From the NCBI RefSeq assembly GCF_000018425.1, contig NC_010424.1, forward strand, positions 1,876,501 to 1,940,500: a DNA stretch of 64,000 nt. The letters run 5' to 3'. The stretch's first letter is position 1. The number at the start of each line of letters is the position of its first letter. Shown piece after piece: positions 41,604-50,570 of this stretch. The notes below the pieces were generated by a model. The model saw only the letters and a program-made list of their open reading frames with translations. It searched no databases and was not told where the DNA came from. Made by a program: the position numbers and the translations under genes. The stretch is from Candidatus Desulforudis audaxviator MP104C. GTDB taxonomy: Bacteria > Bacillota > Desulfotomaculia > Desulfotomaculales > Desulforudaceae.

Positions 41604-42307
41604 GTAAAGCTCCTCCCTTCCAGAGGTTCTATGGTCAGGGCGTCCTGGTATCCCTCCAGTTCCACCTCCAAATCATAGGGGAGGAAAGTAAAGGGCCTGG
41701 GGTTCAGGGGGTAGCGAATCCCCCTTTTATCAACTTCAAAGGCCAAGGGCATGGTTTCAACCGCTGGCGGTTCAAAGGCAATTCCCGGCCGGGGAACCCA
41801 TTTAAACCGGAGCCCCTGGAGGTCGCCAGGAATAACGGTTCCTGAAAAAAGGGGGGCTCCAGGGCAGGTCTCCCCCCTGCCCAGCTCTTCGACCACAATC
41901 AGCTCATCTTCCCGTCCTAAAGACAAGGGGTAAGTGGGGTCCAGGAAGGCCTGCTGTAATTCTGCCAGAAGTTCCTCAGGCCCCCCATAGAGGATCATAA
42001 AGCGGGCATTGAACAGGATCTCCCGGAAATACGGAGAGCGTTCCGCCAGCTTATTATTCTTGATCTTCATCACCGTCCACATGTCCCGGGCAAGCCCTGG
42101 CTTTTGAAGGGCCAGGGTCGCAACCAGGAGATCCCGCAGGGGGGAGGCCTCCTGCCAAAGTTCCTCTTCCGCCAGACCCCGGGCAGCCCCTGCCAATCCA
42201 AAAAGGGTGGTGGGGGGCGGCAAAGGCAAGGTGCGCTGGTAGTTGTGGTCCAAAGGCCGGCGAAAAGAAGCCAAAGGCGCCGTCACCTTTACCCAAAGGA
42301 CATTCAT
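41558..42307 (-). CDS. cas5: Cas5, type I-B
   Basis: The 249-residue RAMP opens MNVLWVKVTAPLASFRRPLD and continues RTLPLPPPTTLFGLAGAARG, the conserved Cas5 start in which a PPPTTL..L.GAA motif follows the first strand. In the middle, ELIVVEELGRGETCPGAPLF and a C-terminal GRSFTWMNW. Cas5 caps the crRNA 5' handle in Cascade. The stop lies 46 bases inside cas3, and the start overlaps the cas7 stop by four bases (ATGA type), so translation is coupled along the operon. Confidence 0.92.
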   Translation of the reverse strand: MNVLWVKVTAPLASFRRPLDHNYQRTLPLPPPTTLFGLAGAARGLAEEELWQEASPLRDLLVATLALQKPGLARDMWTVMKIKNNKLAERSPYFREILFNARFMILYGGPEELLAELQQAFLDPTYPLSLGREDELIVVEELGRGETCPGAPLFSGTVIPGDLQGLRFKWVPRPGIAFEPPAVETMPLAFEVDKRGIRYPLNPRPFTFLPYDLEVELEGYQDALTIEPLEGRSFTWMNWSSWESRTSLF

Positions 42308-43284
42308 AGCTTTTTAATATCCTCCTTGGCTTGGGCTATGGCCTCGTGGACACTGAGAACAGGGCCGTAGTTCTGAAGCTCCGCCCGGATCTCTTCCTCA
42401 TTGCCCAAAAATCCAGCCTCTAAACCGAAAATAACTGCCTGCCGGAAATCCTTGAATTTGTCCAGGGCTGTCCGTAAAGGATCTGGAACAAGCCCATACC
42501 TGCCCTCTAAATAGCGGGCTTGTAGAGCTTCCAGGAATACCGGATGCTTCACTCTTAGGCGGGCATAAACGAAAAACCGGGGCGAAAGATCGCTCAGCAT
42601 CCGGGCCGTGCGCCCCCCTCCCCAGAGGAGGCCCAAGGCGTCGAGCAGGGCCTGAAGGCGACGCTGGCGCTCTTCCCCTGGTAGGACGTAAAACAGGCGA
42701 CCATTTCTTTCTATTTTTTCCAGCGCCTCTGGTATTTCCTTGTTATTCTTACCTACCTCCTGGTCGCTGAAAATACCTGCCCGGTCTAATTCCACCAGCA
42801 TATTGCCCTTAAACATATTAGCGTAAAGCTCGGTCTCGAACATGTTGCCCCCTGCTGCCATATCCTGGCCAAAACGTTCGAAGGAACGGGTACCCAGATC
42901 CCGGTCGCCCTGGAAGGAGAATAATCCCACGGCTGCCGATACCCGAACCGGGGAAGTCCGGCGGCGGTTGCCTGAAGGGTCAAGATAACCGAAAAGGTCT
43001 TCGTCCACAAATTCCCACGGCCGTACAGGCGGCGTGACCTCCTGGCCGCTAACCAGAGCCGAGGCCTCGGACAAGGTGAAGCCCAGATCTTCCAGGCGGT
43101 CTCGTAACATGCGTCGCTTGGCTTGCCCGGAAAAATAGGGAACAGAACTACCATCGGGCAAGGTGACTTTTTTCGCCACCATGACATTGCCTTCTGTATG
43201 GGAAGCGTTGATGTTTCCTGCCGATACTTTCATGAGATACCCCAAAGCAATGGCTTTACTCTGTTGCAGGTTGTTCATAGACAT
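42304..43284 (-). CDS. cas7: Cas7 (Cst2/DevR family), type I-B backbone
   Basis: The 326-residue protein has the Cas7/DevR pattern: a first strand IALGYLMKVSAGNINASHTE, KVTLPDGSSVPYFSGQAKRR with a GQ...R helix, RRRTSPVRVSAAVGLFSFQG, and FETELYANMFKGNMLVELDR. The C-terminal third is helical. Several Cas7 copies coat the crRNA in Cascade. It has the Cst2-type length, matching the Cst1-like Cas8 encoded upstream. ATG at 43284 is followed by a second Met two codons on; the gene overlaps the end of cas8. Confidence 0.93.
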   Translation of the reverse strand: MSMNNLQQSKAIALGYLMKVSAGNINASHTEGNVMVAKKVTLPDGSSVPYFSGQAKRRMLRDRLEDLGFTLSEASALVSGQEVTPPVRPWEFVDEDLFGYLDPSGNRRRTSPVRVSAAVGLFSFQGDRDLGTRSFERFGQDMAAGGNMFETELYANMFKGNMLVELDRAGIFSDQEVGKNNKEIPEALEKIERNGRLFYVLPGEERQRRLQALLDALGLLWGGGRTARMLSDLSPRFFVYARLRVKHPVFLEALQARYLEGRYGLVPDPLRTALDKFKDFRQAVIFGLEAGFLGNEEEIRAELQNYGPVLSVHEAIAQAKEDIKKL

Positions 43285-44800
43285 TTCCTCCTTCTTCAGT
43301 TCTGGAACCCCTGGCGGCCCTCAGATAGCTGTTCATGGCGTAGATAGAAAGCAGGGTTTTTACCCGCAACCAGGGGCTGCCCGCTATGCGCTCCCCTTGG
43401 CCGATTTCTACAAGCCTTTCGGGGACTGTAATCTCCAGGCGAAACTGGATATCATTCAAGACCCGTAAGAATTCCTCCAGGTTCTTGGCATTGCGCAGGG
43501 CATAGAGGAGCCCCATCTCGTTAGACTTTTGGGCCTCGGTCCCCAAAGTATAGCCAAAGCCCTTTAAAACTTTCAGCAGGTTTTCGTCCACATGCAATAC
43601 CTCCTTGGCATAATAGCTTAACACGGCTTCCGTGCCCTGGAATAGCGGTGGCAGATTTTTCTCCTTAGCCCGCGCCTCGAAGAGGAAAGCCTCTACGGAA
43701 GGCAGGGGATCGTCGAATTCCAGCACAGCCCAGGAAATCTTTTCCCGCCATAAAGTGTTGTACTGGTTGCCCTCCCTGACCTGAAACTGGCGAAAAACGT
43801 TGATTAAGGTTTGTTGAGGGTTCTCCGCCGGCACCACCTCCAGCCAGTCCTGGTAAAGGCGGTATAGGGCGTGTAGGCGGGAAAACTCGCGGAAAAGCTG
43901 CATGTTGAAGGCTTGTCCCGGATTACCGGTGATAGCGTACAGCGTAAGCGGCGCAGGAGGCAGCGTTTCGTCCGCCCCCAAGAGGGAGGCTAGAAGCATT
44001 CTCCCTTCTTCTGGTATCTGATCCGAACTCTGGACATGGGCAAAGAGTTTCAACAGCAGGGCCATGGTTGTCTCGTGCAGATAGGGGCCGTAAAAGGGTA
44101 GAACTATGTTGCCGCCCCTGCTTCCTGAAAGGGCTAAAGGCTGGATCACCTCCTTTTGCAGCCGGGATATTTCGGCCAAATCGCTGTGAAAAAGGAAGAA
44201 GTGCAGAGCCGTCCTTCCCTGGGCTACCCAAAGCCAGGTCAGATAGCCTGCTGTTCCCGCCACGGCACACCGGGGACAGAGATTGATCCCCCTCTTACCC
44301 CGGGAATAAAAGCTGCCGAATTTGTCAGGAGCGACAATAAAGGGGAACATCCACATCTTGGCGTCGGTAGCCGAAGCCTGGGCCCCGCAGATGTTACATT
44401 GTTTTTTTGTTTTGCTGAACAGGAACTCCAGCCTGGGATGAGGAGGAGAAAGGGGATACTCTTTGCCATTGACCTTCTTTTTTGGCGGAGCATCCACAAC
44501 CTTGATAAAAAAACCAGTTGGGTAAACCCAGGTTACTTTGTCGTAATTCTTTAATTCTCCGGTAACTTCATCAAAATACTGGCCCACGTTGCCCGTTTTT
44601 TGCAGAAGACGTTCCTGCACCAAAGCCAGGATGTTGTCAACCGGGTAGGTTCCCTGCCCTAACTCGTTGACCAGATACACCAAACCGTTGTCTATCCAAA
44701 AGTTGCCAGTAGAATGCCGGAGGTCCAGCTGCACTTGAATAATATTGACTTGCTTTTGGGGGTTTTTGAACTGCCCTGAGGGAGCCCTCTTTTGAGCCAT
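43256..44800 (-). CDS. cas8: Cas8 (Cst1/Cas8a1-like) large subunit, type I-B (Tneap)
   Basis: The 514-residue protein has a Cst1-type start (VQLDLRHSTGNFWIDNGLVY, LVNELGQGTY) and a zinc site formed by KKQCNICGAQASATDA and GINLCPRCAVAGTAGYLTWL, characteristic of Cas8a1/Cst1. The C-terminal part is helical with EMGLLYALRNAKNLEEFL. Cas8 recognises the PAM and recruits Cas3. ATG at 44800 has GGAAGGAGGTGAC upstream, among the strongest ribosome sites in the window. It is the first gene after the intergenic palindrome at 44881 and may have its own promoter. Confidence 0.9.
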   Translation of the reverse strand: MAQKRAPSGQFKNPQKQVNIIQVQLDLRHSTGNFWIDNGLVYLVNELGQGTYPVDNILALVQERLLQKTGNVGQYFDEVTGELKNYDKVTWVYPTGFFIKVVDAPPKKKVNGKEYPLSPPHPRLEFLFSKTKKQCNICGAQASATDAKMWMFPFIVAPDKFGSFYSRGKRGINLCPRCAVAGTAGYLTWLWVAQGRTALHFFLFHSDLAEISRLQKEVIQPLALSGSRGGNIVLPFYGPYLHETTMALLLKLFAHVQSSDQIPEEGRMLLASLLGADETLPPAPLTLYAITGNPGQAFNMQLFREFSRLHALYRLYQDWLEVVPAENPQQTLINVFRQFQVREGNQYNTLWREKISWAVLEFDDPLPSVEAFLFEARAKEKNLPPLFQGTEAVLSYYAKEVLHVDENLLKVLKGFGYTLGTEAQKSNEMGLLYALRNAKNLEEFLRVLNDIQFRLEITVPERLVEIGQGERIAGSPWLRVKTLLSIYAMNSYLRAARGSRTEEGGNVYEQPATE

Positions 44801-44880
44801 CTAGTCACCTCCTTCCTCTAGCATTGCGCTTTCTCCTAACTTTTTAGAGTATAACGGTGCTCCTGTCGAAGCATGAAGCT

Positions 44881-44915
44881 AACGTTTTGAATAGTAACTG
44901 TTTACTATAAAACGT
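44881..44915. promoter_or_regulatory. Intergenic inverted repeat between cas6 and cas8
   Basis: AACGTTTTGAATAGTAA and TTACTATAAAACGTT form a 15-bp inverted repeat with a two-base bulge. It lies in the 160-bp gap upstream of cas8 and lacks a downstream T tract on -, so an operator fits better than a terminator. A TATACT -10-like hexamer lies nearer cas8 at about 44849-44854 but has only a weak -35. Confidence 0.4.
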
Positions 44916-44960
44916 TTTTCCCCTGAACCGGGCAGGAGACCTTCCGCCAGGTTGCAGCAA

Positions 44961-45755
44961 TTACATAATATTACTATTCCGCCTATAGCGACTACTAACT
45001 TGAGAAGCCTTTTCTACCAGGTTGCAGCACCCATAACCCTGGGAATTTTTCGACCCCAGACCTGCGTCCAGGGCCAGCTGCAAAAGCTCCAGATCGCCTG
45101 AAAGTTCGTACTCCCCCATCCAACCTTTGATGACAGTATCTTTATAGTAAGTAACCTTCAGGTCCCGGTCTTCCACCCGCACCGGCCGGATGGCGAAGCC
45201 CTCCGCCCGCGCCGGCTGCCCGTAGACCAAAAAGTGCTTTTTTGCAAGGTTGCTTGCCACCAGCTCGGTGAAGCGCGGCTCAAAGGGCGAATAATAATAC
45301 GTGTAGTTCCGCCCGTCAACGCCGGAAAGGGTACTGTAAACAACCAGCGGGGAAAGCATCCGCACCTGAAGGGTCTCCCGTGTTACCCACGGGGCTGCCG
45401 TCGCCATCTTCTTCACCTCCAGGTGGGCATCGCCCAGACGGACCCGGCCCTGGCGGAGAAAACCGGTTCCCAGCTCCTGGAGGATGAAAGGGATGGGGGA
45501 ACAGATCACCAGTCGCAACGGCGGCGTAAGCACCAGCCGTCCAGCCGCCTGGTCGTAGGTCACCGCCTGTCCCATCAGGCGAGAAAAAGTGAAAAGCTTA
45601 AAGCGGCGCTTCTCCAGGGCAAAGCCATGCTCGTGCAGGTAGCTCCTGAGTACCGGATTATCCATCCGGCGGTAGATCAACCCCTGGAGCAAGTGCCCGT
45701 ACTGGACGGGTATGGCCACCGGCCCGGGAGCGCTAAAGAAGATAGTGAGCTGCAT
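44961..45755 (-). CDS. cas6: Cas6 crRNA endoribonuclease
   Basis: From ATG at 45755 (GGAGGGG upstream) the protein has 264 residues. It starts MQLTIFFSAPGPVAIPVQYG and has HLLQGLIYRRMDNPVLRSYL with a candidate catalytic His near residue 21. The RAMP glycine-rich loop LDAGLGSKNSQGYGCCNLV lies near the C-terminus. Cas6 cuts the repeat to leave an 8-nt 5' handle, here expected to be ATTGAAAC. It is the only cas6 in the window and lies between the cmr and I-B genes, so it probably supplies all three effector complexes. Confidence 0.94.
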   Translation of the reverse strand: MQLTIFFSAPGPVAIPVQYGHLLQGLIYRRMDNPVLRSYLHEHGFALEKRRFKLFTFSRLMGQAVTYDQAAGRLVLTPPLRLVICSPIPFILQELGTGFLRQGRVRLGDAHLEVKKMATAAPWVTRETLQVRMLSPLVVYSTLSGVDGRNYTYYYSPFEPRFTELVASNLAKKHFLVYGQPARAEGFAIRPVRVEDRDLKVTYYKDTVIKGWMGEYELSGDLELLQLALDAGLGSKNSQGYGCCNLVEKASQVSSRYRRNSNIM

Positions 45756-45802
45756 GGGTAATTTCCCCTCCCGCTTCACATATAAATATACCCCGACGCC
45801 GA

Positions 45803-46774
45803 TTAACGAAGGCTCTCCAGCAACTCTCTGTACCAGTCTTTGTCCAGTGACTGCTTCTCACGTCCGGCTTCCTTCACCTTGGCCACAATGGCCTCTGCTA
45901 TACGGCGTTTATGCTCCGGGCTAACATCAAGCTTCCACCACTGTTCATAAAAGGCCTGAATGCGTCCTGCAACTTCCGAAGTCCTCAACGCCCGGATCTG
46001 GTTAATTAACTGATCAACCTTTCTGTCCTCTACGCCGGTAATGGGAGGAACTGACTCCAACCTCAATCGTCCGTAGCCGCTGGAGGTTTTCGCTCCTACG
46101 CCCAAGTTAAGGAGGGCGTACTGTAAAATCTCGAACGCCGCCTTTACCCAGGCATCTGGCCCTGCTAACGCCACCAGATATTTGCCCGTGGCCGACAGGA
46201 ACGGGACCGGGTTCGGACTGTCCCAATCCGCCGGAGGCTTGTCCCCTTTTTGGTAGTACCCTTCATGATGGACAGTAATCACATCGGGGTATAAAAGCCT
46301 GGAACCAGGCAGGGGCAGCGCATCGAAAAAAATGACGTAGCCTGCGGTATCGGTATCGCCAAAAACTGTCTTATATGCCCCGGCGTTCGCCTGCCAATCA
46401 TCCCCTAAATACTGACGGGCAAAGCTGGCGGCCAGTCCTTTGAGGGCACTACCGGGAATGTAGGGCACGCCATAGGTATGGTGCAATGCAACCGATGTTT
46501 CCAGGACGCTCTCTTCGCCCAAGCCCACGGCTATGCGCCCTAAAACCTCGGCCACCCTGCATGCGGCTCCATAATCTTGTAATACCCGCCGCCAACGCTC
46601 AAACCAGCGTGAGTACTCCTCCGGCACCGGTATATCAGATACCTCTCGCACTAGATCATGGCGGCTATCCTTATCCTCTCTAGCCTGATTGCGGATGAAT
46701 TTGTCCAGCCAAAGCCCGGCGTTCGTCGTCGGCGTTTTTCGCGCGCTGACAAGGCAAGTCCGCCTCGTGCTCAT
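45803..46774 (-). CDS. cmr6: Cmr6, type III-B RAMP
   Basis: The 323-residue product has HHTYGVPYIPGSALKGLAAS, the RAMP PGSsLKG motif of Cmr6, followed by FDALPLPGSRLLYPDVITVH and LNLGVGAKTSSGYGRLRLES, the Gly-rich loop. Cmr6 caps the 3' side of the crRNA backbone. An upstream helical domain (RWFERWRRVLQDYGAACRVA) and a C-terminal charged helix flank the core. The start overlaps cmr5 by four bases. It is the last cmr gene; cas6 follows after 47 bases. Confidence 0.93.
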   Translation of the reverse strand: MSTRRTCLVSARKTPTTNAGLWLDKFIRNQAREDKDSRHDLVREVSDIPVPEEYSRWFERWRRVLQDYGAACRVAEVLGRIAVGLGEESVLETSVALHHTYGVPYIPGSALKGLAASFARQYLGDDWQANAGAYKTVFGDTDTAGYVIFFDALPLPGSRLLYPDVITVHHEGYYQKGDKPPADWDSPNPVPFLSATGKYLVALAGPDAWVKAAFEILQYALLNLGVGAKTSSGYGRLRLESVPPITGVEDRKVDQLINQIRALRTSEVAGRIQAFYEQWWKLDVSPEHKRRIAEAIVAKVKEAGREKQSLDKDWYRELLESLR

Positions 46775-47148
46775 TCGCCCACCCCCTCCCTGTCCGCGCC
46801 TGCCTCCACACCCAACACTGACTGGGCGAATCGCTTGTACCAGGCCAGTGCTGCTAGCACGTTGCGTGTGAGAAGCATATATTCAGGAAGTTCTGCTGTG
46901 CGGCTGCGAGCAAGCAGTTCTTCTTCGTTGACAACAGCAGCAATATCCCTGAGCAATTTCCTCCCGGCGGCACCGTCCCGGGCCTCAACGAACGCCAGCG
47001 CCTGCGCCAATCCCGCCGTGCGGACAAACACCGGCAACCTGTGAGCCAGGGAGCCGTAATTGTTACTCCCATCCTTTCCCAGCTCATCTCGTACCTGCAT
47101 CACCTGCTCAAAAATCTTGGCGGCATACTCCTGGTTGCGTGTCTGCAC
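46771..47148 (-). CDS. cmr5: Cmr5, type III-B small subunit
   Basis: The product has 125 residues from GTG at 47148, nine bases after AGGGGG and just past the cmr4 stop; a longer frame to 47181 would overlap cmr4. It is helical: QTRNQEYAAKIFEQVMQVRD, then NYGSLAHRLPVFVRTAGLAQ, the Cmr5 y.s.a..lP..I...Gl.qal motif, and YMLLTRNVLAALAWYKRFAQ. Cmr5 forms part of the belly filament of the Cmr complex. Confidence 0.92.
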   Translation of the reverse strand: MQTRNQEYAAKIFEQVMQVRDELGKDGSNNYGSLAHRLPVFVRTAGLAQALAFVEARDGAAGRKLLRDIAAVVNEEELLARSRTAELPEYMLLTRNVLAALAWYKRFAQSVLGVEAGADREGVGE

Positions 47149-47150
47149 GG

Positions 47151-48017
47151 CTAATTTCCCCCTATCATCCGAAGGCGACACAGGCCGCGACCGACCGTCG
47201 CCTTGCCACCTAACTGCAGCGGCTTTTCCATTAACCCGCTAAAGGTTTCAAACACCTCATCTGGTTTCGCCTTAACCGGGTTCGCGAGTATCAGCCCCGC
47301 AAGAACCGTCTCTGCCGGCAGGGCCTCTTCGTACCAGAGCCCGCCTGTTTCCACCGTTTTTGCGTCTTCGCGCAGCCTGACGCGGGCGAAGACTTCCGTC
47401 GCAGTATCAAGCAGGAAGCTCATCACGTCGTCATGCACAACGCAAAAACGCGCGTTTAGCATCTCCTGCCCGCTGGTGTCATCCGGGAAAACCTGTCTGT
47501 CAATCCACTCTGCCCACTCGCGCGCATCGCTATTGGTTTCGGCGGTCAGGTCCAGATCCTCCAGGATGACCTGGTTGTTCAGTACAATCGCAGAGCCGTC
47601 ATTGGATACAAGGCAGGAAGTTTCCAGGGTGGGTACAGGGACACCCGAAGGTATGCTAGAAACCCCTACGTTTTCTGCATCCCGAAGGAAGCGGCGCAAA
47701 ATGTAGGGTGATGTAACCCACGCAAACGTTCCCTTAAGGCTACGCACGGGCAACAAGAGCAGCCGCTGGTCCGAGATCTGGACTGAGCCGGCATGCTCGT
47801 GGGCGCTATCGGCATCGGGACCGAAAACCTTTTTCCGCATTTCATTATCCCTACAGGCATCGCGCAGTACCCCCTTAAGGGAAGAGCCAGGAAGGTAAGG
47901 CAGGCCCGTAGCCTTTTCGCGGGCCACTGGGAGATCGATCACCCCCACACCCTGCTCCGTCCCTGCGTGCAGAGAAGAAAGCGCGTACACGAAGAGCAAG
48001 CGTGCCTCCACCGTCAT
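47151..48017 (-). CDS. cmr4: Cmr4, type III-B target-RNA endonuclease backbone
   Basis: The 288-residue RAMP begins ARLLFVYALSSLHAGTEQGV, GVIDLPVAREKATGLPYLPG and SSLKGVLRDACR. The Asp in VIDLPVARE corresponds to the conserved acidic residue of the Cmr4 loop that cuts target RNA at 6-nt intervals. Other motifs are SVQISDQRLLLLPVRSLKG and LQLGGKATVGRGLCRLRM at the C-terminus. It is intact and of normal length, so RNA cleavage by the Cmr complex is likely. Confidence 0.94.
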   Translation of the reverse strand: MTVEARLLFVYALSSLHAGTEQGVGVIDLPVAREKATGLPYLPGSSLKGVLRDACRDNEMRKKVFGPDADSAHEHAGSVQISDQRLLLLPVRSLKGTFAWVTSPYILRRFLRDAENVGVSSIPSGVPVPTLETSCLVSNDGSAIVLNNQVILEDLDLTAETNSDAREWAEWIDRQVFPDDTSGQEMLNARFCVVHDDVMSFLLDTATEVFARVRLREDAKTVETGGLWYEEALPAETVLAGLILANPVKAKPDEVFETFSGLMEKPLQLGGKATVGRGLCRLRMIGGN

Positions 48018-48027
48018 AACCTCCTCA

Positions 48028-49386
48028 TTAGAGTTTCTTTAAAAAAGCCTGTAAGACATCTGGGATCCCATTGAGCGGCGATAACTCTTGAGCCTCTTGA
48101 GCCTCGATTGCCGCCTCCACCGGCCAGCTTATATCGACTTCTTCCTTTTTTCTAAGAATCAGGCTGTCTGGGAGCACCGTGACACCCGTTCCTTCTAAAA
48201 CCACTGCCAGGCCAACAGCACCATCCGCGCAGGCTAACGGCCGCAAGATAAGGGGGCTGGCCAGGCGCTCGTAATCTCGACCCTGCAGTATAGTATCGTA
48301 TGGGTCACCGATCTTCTCGTCCTTGAAATGAAATACAATCGGCAACCCGAAGGCCGCCCGCGGGAACTTCCTCACTGTCGAAAGGGACCTGGCGTGCCTG
48401 TCGCATCGACGGTCTGTAAGTCTTCTGATTTCATCCGGCTCGGGCCATTGGCTGCGCCCCGGCTGCCTTGGAGAGGCCCCTGGGTAGCGGCTCTGGCGAA
48501 AGTCTCGGAGGCATTTGACCAGATACTCCCAGGCGGCGATAGGGTCCGAACGCCTACCTGTAACTTTCATACGCGGATTCAAGGAAAGATGCGGCACGCT
48601 GGCAGGCCAGGTCCCGCTGACCACGTGCTTTTGCAGGCCTTTGCGAATTTTGGCTTCAACCTCATTGGCCCTGGATGGAGTAACGGGCTTGCCGTCAACA
48701 CTAACCAGCTTCGACGCCCCAAAACCACGCCGCGTGCGGGCACCAATGCCGCCAAAAGTCTCCCAGGCCCAGAGCGCGGCTTCTACCTCCTCTCGCCGTT
48801 TTTCGGGATACGTGATCTTCAACGTAAAGCAGACCTTGGTGCGCACCGTTTTAGTTTGCATGCCGATACCGCCGGCCCGCATTTCCTTTTCCGACGGTTG
48901 CAAAGGAAATGCCGCGTAAGCGGGGGCTACAATTTCATTCGCTTTAACTTTCGGTTTTGGTTGGTCTTTACGCCCGTCTACCAAACCCGCGACAACCTCA
49001 AACGGGTGCTTGCTCTCCCCACTTTGTTCGATCGAGATCATAATCTCCACTTGGGACGGCATTGGTTTTCTCTCTGTGCTGGCTGCCCCCCAGAGTTCAT
49101 CCTCCGCCTCTTTCATCGCCGCCAGATCGCCGTTGAAGCGCCCGCCCCGGCAGGCGCGCCACCAGAAACGCAGCTGCCCCCGAATTTCCGGGCCCCGGAT
49201 GACCGTTACCGGATCGGTCTCTCCCGGCTCCACACCGCCACCAAACAGGGGGGTAATCAATTCGTAGCTGCGGATTTGGGTCACCAGCGGCACCATCTGA
49301 CTGCCTATCACCCGTCGGCTAAGCTGAGGCTGGACAGGGGGCGGCACAGGTTCCCTACCGTTCCCATCTCCTGGTAGTCTTCTCAT
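48028..49386 (-). CDS. cmr1: Cmr1, type III-B RAMP
   Basis: The protein has 452 residues from ATG at 49386. A ribosome site GGAGG lies about 13 bases upstream, at the cmr3 stop. Motifs: SYELITPLFGGGVEPGETDP, VIRGPEIRGQLRFWWRACRG, GAASTERKPMPSQVEI, and WETFGGIGARTRRGFGASKL, all classic Cmr1. Cmr1 sits at the 3' end of the crRNA with Cmr6. The C-terminal half is a second RAMP-like fold with RKFPRAAFGLPIVFHFKDEK. Confidence 0.93.
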   Translation of the reverse strand: MRRLPGDGNGREPVPPPVQPQLSRRVIGSQMVPLVTQIRSYELITPLFGGGVEPGETDPVTVIRGPEIRGQLRFWWRACRGGRFNGDLAAMKEAEDELWGAASTERKPMPSQVEIMISIEQSGESKHPFEVVAGLVDGRKDQPKPKVKANEIVAPAYAAFPLQPSEKEMRAGGIGMQTKTVRTKVCFTLKITYPEKRREEVEAALWAWETFGGIGARTRRGFGASKLVSVDGKPVTPSRANEVEAKIRKGLQKHVVSGTWPASVPHLSLNPRMKVTGRRSDPIAAWEYLVKCLRDFRQSRYPGASPRQPGRSQWPEPDEIRRLTDRRCDRHARSLSTVRKFPRAAFGLPIVFHFKDEKIGDPYDTILQGRDYERLASPLILRPLACADGAVGLAVVLEGTGVTVLPDSLILRKKEEVDISWPVEAAIEAQEAQELSPLNGIPDVLQAFLKKL

Positions 49387-49394
49387 AGCTGCTC

Positions 49395-50570
49395 TCACAC
49401 CTCCATCCGGTGAAATGTGCCGTCCCACACCCCAAGAACGGCAAGACCGAACCCGTCGCGGCGATCCTGCTCCTCGTCGCTGACACAGTGCATCCAAATG
49501 GTGTCTATCCACCTTTTAACCGCCGCGCTGTCACCATCAAGTTTCAGGAAGTACACCGTGCCTGCAGGCGCCAGGCGACGGGTGGGCTTACGCTCGCCCT
49601 TCGCGAAATCCCAGCCAGAAACAGTCTGACACCTCTTGAGCGCCACCGCCTGCAAGGACGGTATCACACCTTCCCGGCCTTCAAGGAGCCACGCCGGTTT
49701 CCAGCCCGCCTTGAAGTGTGCCGGCGTCAGCAGGATGAGGCGGCAGTGGCCCAGGGCAGCGATTCTCTCCTCCAGAGCTCCGGAAAGGGATGGAAGCGTT
49801 TCGTTGCTTCGCCGCCAAAAGACCAGGCGCCGTTCGCCGCCCAGAGGACCAATCCCTGGTTTCAGGCTGGGAGCGTCCGTAGCCACCGCCAGCCCCAGCC
49901 GCCGCGCCTTGGAAAGCGCCTGTTTTTCAGGCATATGAATAAACTCCAGACCCCGGGTTTGAAAAAGGGCGCCCCGCTCTTCATCTGCTGTTTGCGTATT
50001 CGGCCGTATACTTACATGCATCCGCGCCTCCCGCACCAGACCGTCATGTCCCAGGTCGGATAGAGAAACCTCATCACGTTCTTGGGGATTTAAAAGCCAC
50101 TGTTGGAAGGAGTCCCAGTCCCAATATTGCGGTGCTTTGGTGGATGGCTTACGCGGATCCCGGTGGGGCATGCCTACCAGTGCCATAGCCTCTGGAAGGT
50201 TTGTGCCTGCTCCCGGCGGTAACTGTAAGGGGACAAGCTGCTTGATTTCTGCTTTGGCAGTATCAGCTGATTTAAGTTCGAGTAAAAGCGCGTCAGCAGG
50301 CGCCGGAACCAGCCAGCGGGTAACGTCCCCCGTGCCAGCATCCAACTCCACCAGCAGCGGCCCCCGGACATTAATCTGCTTCACCCGGGGAACCTCCCCG
50401 GGCTGGAAGCAACCTGACGCATCGAGCCCGTTGCGTGTGCGGACAGCCCCTGTAGTTGTCGAAGGAAAGGGAAAGGCTAGTGATTCCGCTCGCGCGCCGG
50501 GCACAGGCCCGAAGGGGCGGCCGTCGCGGGCAATAAGGGGATCGCGGGGTTCAATGATCCAGACGGTCAT
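49395..50570 (-). CDS. cmr3: Cmr3, type III-B 5'-handle binding RAMP
   Basis: The 391-residue protein opens MTVWIIEPRDPLIARDGRPF, the conserved Cmr3 start, then SLAFPFPSTTTGAVRTRNGL. Later DLGHDGLVREARMHVSIRPN and RGLEFIHMPEK match the family. The C-terminus holds GFGLAVLGVWDGTFHR. Cmr3 binds the crRNA 5' handle and pairs with Cmr2. The start overlaps the cmr2 end by 20 bases, which suggests translational coupling. Confidence 0.94.
   Translation of the reverse strand: MTVWIIEPRDPLIARDGRPFGPVPGARAESLAFPFPSTTTGAVRTRNGLDASGCFQPGEVPRVKQINVRGPLLVELDAGTGDVTRWLVPAPADALLLELKSADTAKAEIKQLVPLQLPPGAGTNLPEAMALVGMPHRDPRKPSTKAPQYWDWDSFQQWLLNPQERDEVSLSDLGHDGLVREARMHVSIRPNTQTADEERGALFQTRGLEFIHMPEKQALSKARRLGLAVATDAPSLKPGIGPLGGERRLVFWRRSNETLPSLSGALEERIAALGHCRLILLTPAHFKAGWKPAWLLEGREGVIPSLQAVALKRCQTVSGWDFAKGERKPTRRLAPAGTVYFLKLDGDSAAVKRWIDTIWMHCVSDEEQDRRDGFGLAVLGVWDGTFHRMEV

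Noticed and set aside
48328-49377. 349-codon frame on + opposite cmr1
   Set aside because: Antisense shadow; cmr1 motifs on - are unambiguous.
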